In this document: positions 42,853 to 53,600 of the stretch, one piece after another
Layout: the number at the start of each line of letters is the position of its first letter
How positions within the stretch are numbered: the stretch's first letter is position 1
Made by a program: the position numbers and the translations under genes
Assembly (NCBI RefSeq): GCF_039534915.1
Contig: NZ_BAAAWE010000001.1
Location: forward strand, 8,141,452 to 8,205,451
DNA: 64,000 nt
Reading direction: 5' to 3'
Origin: Streptomyces roseofulvus
GTDB taxonomy: Bacteria; Actinomycetota; Actinomycetes; Streptomycetales; Streptomycetaceae
The notes under the pieces: model-generated
What the model was told of the DNA's origin: nothing
The model's input: only the letters and a program-made list of their open reading frames with translations
The model's database searches: none

Positions 42853-43878
42853 TCATACGGCGATGAAAGCATCGCTCCAGTCCCAGGGCAGACAGCAGCG
42901 CTCGAGTGACACCCGGCTTTCATCGCCCCGATGGATCAGTGCCGTGACCGGCCGCCGGGCACGACTCCGGCCGCTGCGTTCGACCTCCCCCAGGGCCGGT
43001 GCGCACTTGTGGTGCCGGGCGAGCCACTCCGCCACCGGCATCTGCCATCTGCCCGGCGGCAGCCCGAACTCACCCGCCAGTCGGGACAACTCAGCCACCA
43101 GACCGGCCTCTGCCCCCGTCCAGGGCCCGCCAGGCCGGTCCGCCCGCTGCTGCTCGTAACGCAGCAGAGCCCTGGCCACCCACAGAGCCTCCGGATACAC
43201 CAGCAGCCATGCCGTCTCGACGTTCCCGGGCTCAAGCCCGGCCCGATCGGCCCGGTCGGCCCACCGGCGGGTCATGGGGGCGCGGCGCCACCACGAGCCG
43301 GTGACGGCGAAGGCATCCGCGACCAGCATCGCCCCGGCTGGCCCGAACCGCCGCTCGAGCCGGCCCCGCCTGCGATGCGCGCGCACCGTCTCCGGCAGCC
43401 GGGCCAGGTCAACCCCTCCCGGCCCGTCCTGGCGTACATGGGTGAACCGGCCGTGCCGTTCGCAGATCCGCCACCTCTCCGGCCAGACCTGCCACACCTC
43501 ACCCCAGCCCCCGCCGCGTGCCGCCGCACACAATCCGCAGCCCGGCACCAGATAGTGCGCCAGCGGCTGCCACGGCCACTCCCACCGCGCCTGATCACCT
43601 GGCAGAAGGTGGGATTCCCGCAGGTGCGGCAGGGCCCACCGCAGCCGAGCGGACGGCACGCCGAGCATCTGCGCGAGCCGGTCCGCCGCCGCACCGCTCA
43701 GCAGCACCTCCGCCAGATGCGGAGGCAGGGCCTGCTGCCTGGGCGGCCCGTCACCCAGTTCGGCGAGCAGGAAGTCGACCTCCACCCCCTGCACACCGGC
43801 CACCCGCCACAAGAACGAGCAGTTCGACTCGTGCGCCATGAAGCGCACCGGTTGCCGCGACAGGCTCCTGCCCCACAT
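42853..43878 (-). CDS. tniQ: TniQ/TnsD-like target-selector protein
   Basis: The 341-residue protein starts near ATG 43878 (MWGRSLSRQPVRFMAHESNC); TTG 43890 and ATG 43839 are alternatives. The TniQ plan is clear: a start with R-x-L-x3-P, FLWRVAGVQGVEVDFLLAEL, then a zinc finger VPGCGLCAAARGGGW with RICERHGRF (CxxC and CxxH), and a helix-turn-helix-rich end (GLVAELSRLAGEFGLPPGRW). TniQ recruits TnsC to a target: a fixed site in Tn7 TnsD, resolution sites in Tn5053, or RNA-guided sites when joined to Cascade. No Cas genes are adjacent, so a DNA-sequence target is likely. It is the first gene of the operon. Confidence 0.8.
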   Translation of the reverse strand: MWGRSLSRQPVRFMAHESNCSFLWRVAGVQGVEVDFLLAELGDGPPRQQALPPHLAEVLLSGAAADRLAQMLGVPSARLRWALPHLRESHLLPGDQARWEWPWQPLAHYLVPGCGLCAAARGGGWGEVWQVWPERWRICERHGRFTHVRQDGPGGVDLARLPETVRAHRRRGRLERRFGPAGAMLVADAFAVTGSWWRRAPMTRRWADRADRAGLEPGNVETAWLLVYPEALWVARALLRYEQQRADRPGGPWTGAEAGLVAELSRLAGEFGLPPGRWQMPVAEWLARHHKCAPALGEVERSGRSRARRPVTALIHRGDESRVSLERCCLPWDWSDAFIAV

Positions 43879-44187
43879 CGCGTTTTCCAACGTTCCGCCC
43901 CCGCCCCGCTTTCACTGCTGCCCGGTTACGGGCGCCACTCCCGCGCAGTCCTTGCTGATCCTTAGTCCGCGTCCCGGTCCCTGGGTCCGGGTGACGCCGC
44001 ACGGCTGTTCCGTGGGGATCTCTAAGCCGGTGTGGCACTGCGCTCTCTACCACGGCGCACCCGTTGCCGACGGGAGAGTTCACCCCCAGGAGTGAGGAGA
44101 CCCGCATCGAGCACCCGACGCCGCACGCCCGGTCCGCATTCTGCCCCTTGAAGCCCGTCATTTGCTTGAGCCGGGGGGAGCCGTCCT
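43879..44187. other. Divergent intergenic region between tniQ and the tandem helicase gene
   Basis: These 309 bases must hold the promoters of the Tn7-like operon (leftward) and of the helicase gene (rightward). A GGTCC-CTG-GGTCC element occurs at about 43976-43989. No ~20-base repeats typical of TnsB-binding ends could be recognised by eye. Confidence 0.35.
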
Positions 44188-47100
44188 GTGCTGCACGACC
44201 TGCCTGCCCAACGCCTGCCCAGCGAACTGTGGACGCGCCAGCGCGCTGCGGCGGACTGTGTCCTCAACGACTTCGCCATGGGCCATGCGCGTGTGCAGGT
44301 CATCATGCCGTGCGGCACGGGAAAGACCCATCTCGCCGTGCACATCGCCCACGAAGTCGCCCCCGACAGCCGCAGCCTGACCGTGATGCCGACCCTGGAC
44401 CTGCTCAACCAGACCGCCCGCGTCTGGCACAACTCCGGTCGGCCCGGCCACTACGTCGGACTGTGCTCCGACAAGCAGACCAGCGAACCCGTCCTGAGCG
44501 GCGTGCTCACCATGACCAGCGACCCCGCCCGGCTGGCCGCCGCCGTGCGCGGCGCCGACGGGCCCGTCAGCATCTTCGCCACCTACGCCTCGCTGCCCAA
44601 ACTCGTCGAGGCCCACCAGCGTCACCTGCTGCCGCGCTGGGACATCGCGGTCGTCGACGAAGCCCACCGCACCGCCGGCGCCCGCGCCAAACCGTGGGCC
44701 GTCATCCACGACGACGACGCCATCCCCGCCCGCCACCGGCTCTACCTCACCGCCACGCCCCGGATCTGGGACGTCAATCGTGGCATCACCACCGAGCCGA
44801 TCGCCTCCATGGACGACACCGACCTCTATGGTCGCGTCACCTACCGTTACTCGCTGGCTGAGGCCATCCACGAGGGACGGCTCGCTGACTACCGCATCGC
44901 CGCCCCCGAAATCCACGACCCGCACCTGCACGCCTTCCTGGCCGGGCGCAAGGGCAACGGCGCCCACCACACCCCCCAGGCCGATGCCATGCGGGTGGCG
45001 GCGGCCCAGCTGACCCTGTTCAAAGCACGCGAAGAGCACGGCATCCGCCGCACGGTCGTCTTCAGCCGCAGCATCGTCCAAAGCGAGGCCTTCGCCGAAA
45101 CCCTGCCCGAAACCGCCGCCGCCATCCCCGGCGGCCACGCCGAGGACCTGTGGGTCGCCAGCGTCCACTCCCGCAACGGCCGCCGCGACAGGCGCGAGCG
45201 CCTGGCCCGATTCGCCCAGCCCCCGCAAGAGACATGCGAGGGCCGGCTGGCGGAGCTGAGTGTGCTGTGCAACGTCCGCCTGTGCGTCGAAGGCGTCGAC
45301 TTCCCGCTGGCCGACTCCGTGCTCTTCGCCGATCCCAAGCAGAGCACCATCGACATCGTCCAGGCGATCGGCCGCGCGCTGCGCATCGGCCCTAGCATGA
45401 ACAAGATCTCCACCCTGGTCATCCCGGTGCTCTTCGGGCCCGGTCAACGCGCCGAGGACGCCACGTTCGGCACCCCGTACCACCTGCTGCACCAGGTCAT
45501 GATCGCTCTCAAGGCGTACGACGAGCACTACTTCCGCCGCCTGCCCATCAGCGGCCCCCGACTCCTGCTGCCCACACCGGCTTCCGCCATCCGGCCCGCG
45601 CGCGCTCCGGAGATCGCCCCGCACCTGATGCTGCGGATCATGGAACCAGAGCCCGACATCTGGGAGACCGGGATGGCCTGCGCCCAAGCCTTCTTCGACA
45701 CACACGGCCACCTGATCGTCCCCAGCAACCACATCACCGACGACGGCTTCCACCTCGGCTGCTGGCTGGGCTACCAGCGCGCCCTCAAGGCCGCCGGCAA
45801 CCTCTCCGCAGCCCGCGTCGCCGCGCTGGCCAGCTGCAACATACCCTGGGCGCACCCCAAGAACAGCACGGAGACGTTCCTGGACATCGCCCAGGCATAC
45901 GCCTGCGAGCACGGCCACCTGCTCCCCGAGCCGGCAGAGGCCTATCAGGGACGCCCCCTGGGCGAGTGGCTCGCCGAGCAGCGCCGCCAGGCAGCCGATG
46001 GCACCCTGCCCGCCCCCTACCAGCGCGCACTGAAGGACATCGACCGCTGGTGGAACCCCGCCTGGCCCGAAGAGTGGCAGCGCATGTGCGCCCGCGCCCG
46101 TACCCACGACCAGACCCTGGCCATCCCGGCGGGCCCGCTGCCGGCCGACGCCGACGACCTCACCTGCTGGCTGGACGAACAGTTCGACTCCTTCCCCGCC
46201 CTCGCTCAGGGCCAGCAGGCACAACTGGCCGCGCTGCCCCTGCAGCATGACCCCCTCGCCCTCGCGCTGCGCCGCGCCGTCGGCAGCCAGGCCGCTTTCC
46301 ACGCCCGCGGTCTGCGCGCCGCCCGGCGCTTCTACCGCACCCACCAGCACTTGCGCGTACCCGCTGCCTATCTCGACGACCACACCAACCCGCGCTTCCC
46401 GCTGGGCAAGTGGATCGCCGACCTGCGCGTCCTCGCCCCCGCGGGCCTCCTCAGCCGCGAAGAGATCGACTCCGTCGAACCCCTGGCCATGGAATGGGCC
46501 CCCCAACCCCAGCAGGAGAGCACGGCCACGCTCCCCGGGACATCCACGAACACCACCGACGAGCACCCGCCTGTTCAGCGGCTGCAGCTGGCACTCGGTG
46601 TCGCTGACCTGCATGAACACGGTCAGGATTTCTGGGTCGCGGGCCGCGAACCGTCACCTCCCATGCTGCCCGACGTCATCCTCAACGGTGGCCGGCGCAT
46701 GCTGCTCAGCATGCCGGCCGGGGGAGGCAAGACCATGACGGTAGCGACAGCGGTCCACGCAGCCGCGAGCCGCGCGTGCCTGGTGCTCGGGCCGGACCGG
46801 ACCTACCTCCACGACGTGGTCAAGACCTGGCGCATGGTCAGCCGACGACCGCTCGCGGGCATTAACATCCAGCCCACCCACAGTGGCAAGGCGGGCGACA
46901 AGCTGACCACCGCAGGCCAACTGGCCGACTGGATGGCACAACAGCCTCCGGGAGCCCTCGTCGTGGCTCGCTACAGCGATGCCGGGCTCATCGCCGAAAG
47001 CCACCGCGACCACCACCTGCCGCCCTGGGAACATCTCGTCGTCGAGGAAGCTCACCGCACGTTCGAAGGCATCACCAGCTCGGACCATCCGGACGCCGTG

Positions 47101-47796
47101 ATCCACTACGACGACGGCATCCTCGCCTACAAGCGCGTCTACCTGACGGCCACACCCCGCATCCCCAACGAGCTGCCCCGCCCTGGAGACAGCCGAACCG
47201 AGATCGCCTGGGCCGTGGACATGCCCGCCCAGCCGATCTTCGGCACCCACCACCCCAGCGTGGACCGCGCACAGCTCGTGGACAAAGGACTGCTCAGCCC
47301 CTACCGGCTGATGCGGATCCAAGTACCCGAACTGCCCAGATTCCCCATCTGGCGAGCCCAGGCCCTCGGAGCAGCCCACCTCATCGAACAGCACCGCCTG
47401 CGCCGCGTGGTAGCCGTGCTCCCGGACCGGAAGGAGGCCGAAGCCTTCGCCTGCCAACTCGCCGTCCACATGCTCGACGCGAAGATCCTCATCCCCCGGC
47501 AGGGGGCCGTGTACTACCCGCACAACCAGCCGGTGATCCGCTGCCAGCGCGCGACCGACCCCATGCCCCCCGACCTCGACGCCATGGTGCTCCCCTCCAG
47601 CGCCTACACCACGCTGGAACTGGTTGACGTCCTCTCGCCCCTGATGGGTCAGCACGCACAACGCGCCGCGCAGACAGCGATCATCGTCCCCGAGCCGGTT
47701 GCCCCCGACGATGACGCACCCGCAGTCGCGCCCCCAGCCGTCCTGCGCCAGATCGCAGCGGCACTGTGGGCGCATGATCCTGGCGGTCCTTGCTAG
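44188..47796 (+). CDS. Tandem superfamily 2 helicase with helicase-associated repeats
   Basis: The 1,202-residue protein contains two SF2 modules. Module 1 has Walker A MPCGTGKTHLAVHIAHE (Lys46), VMPTLDLLNQTARVW, DEAH at 157-160 (AVVDEAHRT), the SAT-like LYLTATPRIWD, and a complete second RecA domain (RTVVFSRSIVQSEAF, LCVEGVDFPLADSVLFADP, QAIGRALRIG). Helicase-associated (HA) repeats follow (FFDTHGHLIVPSNHITDDGF then HLGCWLGYQRALK). Module 2 has Walker A SMPAGGGKTMTVATAVHAAA (Lys848), EEAH at 953-956 instead of DEAH, LTATPRIPNEL, and a shorter second domain without a clear QxxGR arginine motif. HA-domain helicases are frequent near Streptomyces chromosome ends (TtrA type). A start at 44188 (GTG) after GGGGGAG is used. 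Confidence 0.75.
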   Translation: MLHDLPAQRLPSELWTRQRAAADCVLNDFAMGHARVQVIMPCGTGKTHLAVHIAHEVAPDSRSLTVMPTLDLLNQTARVWHNSGRPGHYVGLCSDKQTSEPVLSGVLTMTSDPARLAAAVRGADGPVSIFATYASLPKLVEAHQRHLLPRWDIAVVDEAHRTAGARAKPWAVIHDDDAIPARHRLYLTATPRIWDVNRGITTEPIASMDDTDLYGRVTYRYSLAEAIHEGRLADYRIAAPEIHDPHLHAFLAGRKGNGAHHTPQADAMRVAAAQLTLFKAREEHGIRRTVVFSRSIVQSEAFAETLPETAAAIPGGHAEDLWVASVHSRNGRRDRRERLARFAQPPQETCEGRLAELSVLCNVRLCVEGVDFPLADSVLFADPKQSTIDIVQAIGRALRIGPSMNKISTLVIPVLFGPGQRAEDATFGTPYHLLHQVMIALKAYDEHYFRRLPISGPRLLLPTPASAIRPARAPEIAPHLMLRIMEPEPDIWETGMACAQAFFDTHGHLIVPSNHITDDGFHLGCWLGYQRALKAAGNLSAARVAALASCNIPWAHPKNSTETFLDIAQAYACEHGHLLPEPAEAYQGRPLGEWLAEQRRQAADGTLPAPYQRALKDIDRWWNPAWPEEWQRMCARARTHDQTLAIPAGPLPADADDLTCWLDEQFDSFPALAQGQQAQLAALPLQHDPLALALRRAVGSQAAFHARGLRAARRFYRTHQHLRVPAAYLDDHTNPRFPLGKWIADLRVLAPAGLLSREEIDSVEPLAMEWAPQPQQESTATLPGTSTNTTDEHPPVQRLQLALGVADLHEHGQDFWVAGREPSPPMLPDVILNGGRRMLLSMPAGGGKTMTVATAVHAAASRACLVLGPDRTYLHDVVKTWRMVSRRPLAGINIQPTHSGKAGDKLTTAGQLADWMAQQPPGALVVARYSDAGLIAESHRDHHLPPWEHLVVEEAHRTFEGITSSDHPDAVIHYDDGILAYKRVYLTATPRIPNELPRPGDSRTEIAWAVDMPAQPIFGTHHPSVDRAQLVDKGLLSPYRLMRIQVPELPRFPIWRAQALGAAHLIEQHRLRRVVAVLPDRKEAEAFACQLAVHMLDAKILIPRQGAVYYPHNQPVIRCQRATDPMPPDLDAMVLPSSAYTTLELVDVLSPLMGQHAQRAAQTAIIVPEPVAPDDDAPAVAPPAVLRQIAAALWAHDPGGPC

Positions 47797-48041
47797 AGCG
47801 CGGATGACGTCTGGGGCATCAGGCCATGAGGACGCGCTTGCGGAGCAGTTCGCATCCTGAGCACGGCAGCGTGGCCTACCACCCTGCGCAGGGTCGGGAA
47901 CGGGTTGTCGCACCTCACGAACTGAGCACGTTCATCTGTACCTGCTGAGCACATTCGGGTGTACACCGACACCACAGACAGAGGGGACCCAGATACCGTC
48001 CCCTCTGCAGCATCCGCCCGACGCCGTCGGACCAGTACGGG

Positions 48042-50465
48042 ATGATGTGGGTCATGGTCACTCCGGTCGCGTCCGCTGTCCCTCGCCCTGCCGGTCGTCC
48101 TGTGCTGCGTTCGGACCAGGAGCGGGGTCTTGCTGCTGCGGTCAGGCATTTGCGTCGCCCGCGTACCCGGGCTTTGTATGTGGCGGCGACGGGGACGGGT
48201 AAGACTCTGGTGTCGATCCGGGTCGCGGACGAGCTCGCAGCGCGCCTGGTTCTGGTCGTCGTGCCCACGTTGGACCTGGCGGTTCAGACGGCGCTCGCGT
48301 GGCGCCGGGATGGTCATCTGGAGCACATGGTGATCGTGTCCTCGATGGACACCGGCGCGCACGATGCGCTTGCCGCCCGCAGGGTCGGTTCCACCAGCAG
48401 CCCGCAGGCCCTTGCAGCATTGATGTCGGTGGTGGGGGAGGAGGACGACCAGCTGCCTGCCCTGACGGTTATCTCGACCTACGACTCACTCGACAAGATC
48501 GAGGCGACGCAGCACACCTGCTACACCGTGCCACCCTTCGACCTCGCCATCATGGACGAGGCGCACCGCATCGCCGGCCGGGCGGACAAGAAGTGGGCAA
48601 TGGTCAACGACGCGGCACGGATCCATGCCGAGCGCCGTCTCTACATGACGGCCACCCCGCGCAGCTTTGCCGCACCCGACCTGGCGGACTCCGCCTCGAC
48701 TGCCCGCCGCCACCCCCGAACCCCTTCCGCACCGGCGGTGGATGCGGTGGCGAACAGCATGGACAACGAGGCCGTGTACGGGAAGAAGGTCTTCGAGTAC
48801 CCGCTGGCGCAGGCCATTGCTGACGGCGTGGCCGCGGACTACCGCATCGTGGTTCCCACCGTCACCGACACCGAGCTCCGCGCTCGCCTCAACCTTCTCG
48901 CCGTCGGCACACCCTCGGGTTCGGACTCGCCAGAGGGGGCGCTGCGCACCACCGCCCTCCACCTCGCTGTCCTGAACGCCATGGCCAAGCACTCCATGCG
49001 CCGAGTCCTGGTCTTCTTCCACCTGGTCGAGGACTCCGTTCGCTTCACCCGCGAACTGCCTCACACCCTGCGCCGCCTCCGCACCGCCGACCCCGACTGC
49101 TTCCCCGGCCTCGACCCCGACGTCTTCCACGTCCACGGCGACCACACCGCCGACCAGCGCACCGACATCTTCGCCCGCTTCGCCGCCTCACCCCGCGCGA
49201 TCCTCACCAACGCGAAAGTGATCGCCGAAGGCATCGACATCCCCAGCGTCGACGCCGTCGTCTTCGCCGACCCCACCAGCAGCATCACCCGCTGCGTCCA
49301 AGGCCTCGGCCGCGCCCTTCGCCTGGACGTCTCCGGCAAGACCGCCAGCCTCATCGTCCCCGTTTACATCCCGCCCAGCGAGGACCCCGAGAACATCCTC
49401 GGCACCCCCTACGAACCGGTCTGGGCCATCACCACCGCCCTGGCCAGCCACGACCACCGCATCCTCGAACGCCTCCCCGACAAGACCAACCGCCTCACCA
49501 CCGAGACCAGCCGTCTCATCCAGCACCGCTGGCACTTCGACTACACGATCCACCCCGAACGCATCGCCCGCGGCATGGACCTCATCGCGTTCAACCCCCG
49601 CGGCACCCTGACCCGCACCCGCCGCGAAGGCCTCGCTTCCGCCCAGGCCTTCCATGACACCTACGGTCACCTCGATGTGCCCGCCGAACACACCGACCCG
49701 GCAGGCTTCGAACTCGGCCGCTTCATCACCACGATGCGTGACGCCGCGACCGCCGGCCGCCTCGAACCCGACTGGATCGCCGAGCTCGACGCGCTCGGCA
49801 TGATCTGGGACAAACACCAGGCCGCCTGGCGCGCCCGCCTTACCGCTGTCGCTGATTACCACCAGGCGCACGGCCACCTCGCCGCCCCCGCCACCACCCC
49901 CCTCGGGGCCTGGCTCGCCGAACAACGCTCCCTCGCCACACACGGCCACCTAGACACCGCCCGTGCCGCCGACCTCACCGCCATCGACCCCGACTGGCAA
50001 CTGCCCCACGGCCCCGACTGGCACCGTAAGTACCACTTGCTGCGCCGCCACCTCCAGACCGGCCAGCCCCTCACCCCCGACACCACCACCGGCAACATCA
50101 ACCTCGGCAGCTGGGCCACCCGCCAGCTCACCACGTGGAACACTCTCGACCCGGGCCAGCACCGCCTCCTGGCAGCCCTCGATCTCACCCCCGCCACAAG
50201 CCCCCTGGCGCCCCGCCCCACGACCCGGCGCACCTTCGCCCAGACCGTCCAGATCCTTGAACTCTTCCTCCACCGTGAACGCCGTGCCCCCGCAGCCCGC
50301 GAGACGATCACCGTTGACGGCGACACCGTGAAGATCGGCCCCTGGTTTGCCAAGACCCGCACCAAGATGCGCGCCGGCCAGCTCGACGCCGAACACGCAC
50401 GCCTCATCGCCGCCCTCTTCGAAGGCGAGTGGACCAGCGAGAATCCTGCTCCAGCCTTCACCTGA
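48042..50465 (+). CDS. Superfamily 2 helicase with helicase-associated domains
   Basis: This protein of about 803-807 residues (starts possible at 48042 or 48054) has the complete SF2 set: Walker A YVAATGTGKTLVSIRVADE, VVVPTLDLAVQTALAW, LAIMDEAHRIAGRADKK, LYMTATPRSF, then VLVFFHLVEDSVRFTRE, LTNAKVIAEGIDIPSVDAVV and CVQGLGRALRL. Three helicase-associated repeats follow (AQAFHDTYGHLDVPAEHTDP, VADYHQAHGHLAAPATTPLG). It resembles terminal helicases of Streptomyces chromosomes and linear plasmids, and it also resembles module 1 of the preceding protein, from which it is separated by 245 bases. It is transcribed toward the SMC operon and ends 142 bases from it. Confidence 0.8.
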   Translation: MMWVMVTPVASAVPRPAGRPVLRSDQERGLAAAVRHLRRPRTRALYVAATGTGKTLVSIRVADELAARLVLVVVPTLDLAVQTALAWRRDGHLEHMVIVSSMDTGAHDALAARRVGSTSSPQALAALMSVVGEEDDQLPALTVISTYDSLDKIEATQHTCYTVPPFDLAIMDEAHRIAGRADKKWAMVNDAARIHAERRLYMTATPRSFAAPDLADSASTARRHPRTPSAPAVDAVANSMDNEAVYGKKVFEYPLAQAIADGVAADYRIVVPTVTDTELRARLNLLAVGTPSGSDSPEGALRTTALHLAVLNAMAKHSMRRVLVFFHLVEDSVRFTRELPHTLRRLRTADPDCFPGLDPDVFHVHGDHTADQRTDIFARFAASPRAILTNAKVIAEGIDIPSVDAVVFADPTSSITRCVQGLGRALRLDVSGKTASLIVPVYIPPSEDPENILGTPYEPVWAITTALASHDHRILERLPDKTNRLTTETSRLIQHRWHFDYTIHPERIARGMDLIAFNPRGTLTRTRREGLASAQAFHDTYGHLDVPAEHTDPAGFELGRFITTMRDAATAGRLEPDWIAELDALGMIWDKHQAAWRARLTAVADYHQAHGHLAAPATTPLGAWLAEQRSLATHGHLDTARAADLTAIDPDWQLPHGPDWHRKYHLLRRHLQTGQPLTPDTTTGNINLGSWATRQLTTWNTLDPGQHRLLAALDLTPATSPLAPRPTTRRTFAQTVQILELFLHRERRAPAARETITVDGDTVKIGPWFAKTRTKMRAGQLDAEHARLIAALFEGEWTSENPAPAFT

Positions 50466-50606
50466 GCAGTCCCACGAAGAAGCGGTGTCGCGCCACCGCT
50501 CAGGCTGGCCTCAGCTCCGAGCTCGCGATGCCACCTGACTGGGCAGTCCAACTACGCAGCGCCGCGACCGGCATCGCCGGCATTTCCGCTGCGCGCCAGC
50601 AAGCGG

Positions 50607-53600
50607 TTAGGAGCGACTGCTGACGAGTTCTTCCAGAGTGAGCTGAACACGCTGGCGGTTGATATCGCGTCCGAACATGAGGGTTGGCCGGTTGAGGGCG
50701 TCGGACTTGGAGTAGTAGCGGAACTGCAGGATCTGACCGCAGACGGATCGCACATCCGTCATCAGCCCGTCCTGGCAGGTGGCCAACACTGTGATGCCGT
50801 GATCCTGTGCAGCATCACGTAGAGCCGTAATGACTTCGCGTCGATGTTCGGCTCCCAGAGAGTCGCCGAGTTCGTCGAGGATCAGTACGCGGCCGCGGGC
50901 GTGCGGGGCTGCCAGCAGAGCGGCCAGGACGAGATGGATGGAGAACAGCTTCTCCTGGGCGGTATTGGTGGGTACGTCGTAGGGCAGCAACGGCCCGTTG
51001 GGATTGCGCTGCCATCGCGGGACGACATGGCATACCCACTGGTCCTGGGCGGTCTGCGGCTCTGTGACGGTGAATTCCAGATCGGCCCGGTACCCCTCAC
51101 GGCTGTGGAGCTCGTTGAGTCGGCTGCTGATCCGGCGCAGCGCGCCGTTCACCCGCTCCTTGATGGACTGCTGGGTCTGGGCCAGGGCCTCGCGGGTTTC
51201 CTCGACCACGTCCTGGAGATAGCGGTGCTCGGTCTCTCGTTCGGCGCGCTTGGCCTCCACCTGTTCCCGGGCGCCTTTGTCCTGCTCCTCGTTGGCGGCC
51301 AGCCAGCTCCGCAGGGCCGACAGCGAGGCACGAAAGATGATGCCGTGGGGATCCTCGGTATGGACCTCATGGTGGTGCAGAGCGTCACCCAGCTCAGGCG
51401 TGGCGACGCCGGTGCTGCGAGAGTCGGCTGCCAGTCGCGTGAGTGCGGACGCCAGCCGGGTTCGGCTCTCGCTGAGAAGCTCTAGGCTGGTGCGCCGTTC
51501 CACCTCGCCGCTATGGGGAACGACGGCATGGACGCTGATGCCATCAGCAGGTTCGGCACCAGGGTCGTCCTTTGGCACCTCGTCCCAGTTCAATGCCGCA
51601 AGGGCGTCTTGCAGCGTGTCCGTCCACACGAGGACGGGGTGGGCCGGGCCTTTGCCGCGCAGTTCCAGCAGCCGGTCGCGCTTCTGCGTTGTCTGAGCGA
51701 TGTTCTTGTTGATTTCCTGGACGGACTTCTCGAGGGCCTTGGCGTGCTTGGTCGCGTTGTCGAAGGAGTCTTTGGTGCGCAGGGCTTCCTCGGCTGTTGT
51801 CGCTGCAGTACGTCTCAGGCCGGGCAGCGTCTCGTCGTGTGCGACAAGCTTCTCCTCCAAGGCGCGTGCCTCATCGCCGAGCCGGGAAGCCTCCGCCTGG
51901 GCGTTCGCCCTGTCGATATCGCGGCCAAGCGAGGTGATCCGGCGGCCGCAGCGTTCGATCCCGGCCGCCAGGGCGTCCCGCTCGGCCTGTACCCGTCCCA
52001 GCTGATTTTCGAGGTGGGCGCAGATGTCTTCCTGCCCCACGATCGGCTGGTCGAAGCCACCGACGACGTGGACGCCCAGACTCGGAAGCGAGGCGTGCGG
52101 GGGGTGCTCCACGGTGGTCGCGTCGGCAAGGGCGTGCAAGAACGGTGCTGCCAGAGGTGCGGCATCGACGATTCCCTTGGGCCAGACCGGCGCCGGATCG
52201 GTGTGGGCCGTACCGGCCCATGCCGGGGGACCGGTGACGAGCAGGGTCCCCGGCAACTCGCTGACGGCCTCGATCGCGCGGTCGAGGAGGTCCGCGGGGA
52301 CGCAGACCGCATCACTCCACGGTGCCAGCCGGGCCTCCCACAGGGGGCGGGCATCAGGGTGGAGGCGTGTGCTGGCCATGAGCCCTACGGCGTCAGGGCA
52401 CGGACCGTCGTGCAGTGCCTGCAAAGCAGCGGCCGCCCGGCCAGTGCGTCCCTGGCGGGCATCAGCGAGTTCCTGGTCTGTTTCCTTGACCCGTTCTTCG
52501 GCCCTGATCAGTTCAGCCTTCGCCTGCACAAGGAGGGCCTGCTGGGAGTCGAGCAGCTCAGTCAGCTTGGCCGGCGGCGGCCCCTCGTAGCCCTCGGCCC
52601 GAGCCTGGGCCGTGCGGCGATCCCGCTGCGCGCGTTCCAGCGCAGATCTGAGCTCTCCCCGCTTCTCGTTGGCTTCCTCCAGGCTCTGCTGCGCCTGCTG
52701 CTTCAGCTGGGACGCCTCTTGGGCTGTGCGTTCCAGCAGGCGGGTATCGCGTGCCGCGGTCAGCAGTTCCCTGGCCGTGCTCTGCTGCCCCTTCAACTCT
52801 TCCAGCGTGCCTGTGAGCAGCTCGAGATGGGAGGCGATGCGACGTTCAGTGACGAACGCGTCCACATGGGCTCGTGCCGAGGCCAGCGTCCACAGATCAT
52901 GAGCCCGTTCTGTCTCGATGCGTGCGCGCTCCCGGGTGTCGACCGCGTGCAGGATCCCCTCTTCGTCCCGGTAGGAACCCTCGGCCTTCTTGAGTGCCTC
53001 GGCCAGATCAGCCTGCGTCTGGGCAAGCTTCTTCCGGTCTTGTACATCATGGGCCAGCATCGCGGCCTTGCCAGTGAGATCGATCAGCGCGTCCCCGATC
53101 TGGACGGGAGTGAAGGTGCCCGCGTCCAGCTTCAGCAAGGAGGGGCGCGACCTCATCCCGCCACGGCTGACGATGTAGGCGAGCAGCCGGGGCGCACGTC
53201 CGTAGAGAACCTCGGCGTACTCCGTAGCGCCCAACGGCTTGCCCCCGAGCCTGCGGAAGAAACCGGCAGCCTTCTCGTGCTGGCTGCGATCGTCCCCCTC
53301 GATCAGCAGGTGGACCCCGGTCTTGTGCCGCACTTCGACATGCGGCGACTTCGCGGATATCTGCAGCCACACCGTGTGAGCGCTGGTCTGAGGATCGTCC
53401 GGATCGGCAAAGACCCCCACCACATAGCCGACCTGGGCCGGCTCACTGACCTCTGGGGATGCTCCAGCCGTCACCGGCTCGAACAGCAGCTTCGGTGCAT
53501 GCACCGAGCCGCCTCCGGTCATCCGCCACTCCGGGTCACCCAGCAGGAGCGCCACAGCAGCCAAAAAGCTTGTCTTGCCCGACTCATTGGAGTCCTTGGG

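Noticed and set aside
42701..42856. Amino-terminal extension of the TnsA-like protein from ATG 42856
   Set aside because: Poor codon bias and a better ribosome site at ATG 42700; kept only as an alternative because it overlaps the tniQ stop.
44158..46620. 820-codon minus-strand frame
   Set aside because: Antisense shadow of the tandem helicase; composition is low-complexity Gly/Val/Ala and no domain is visible.
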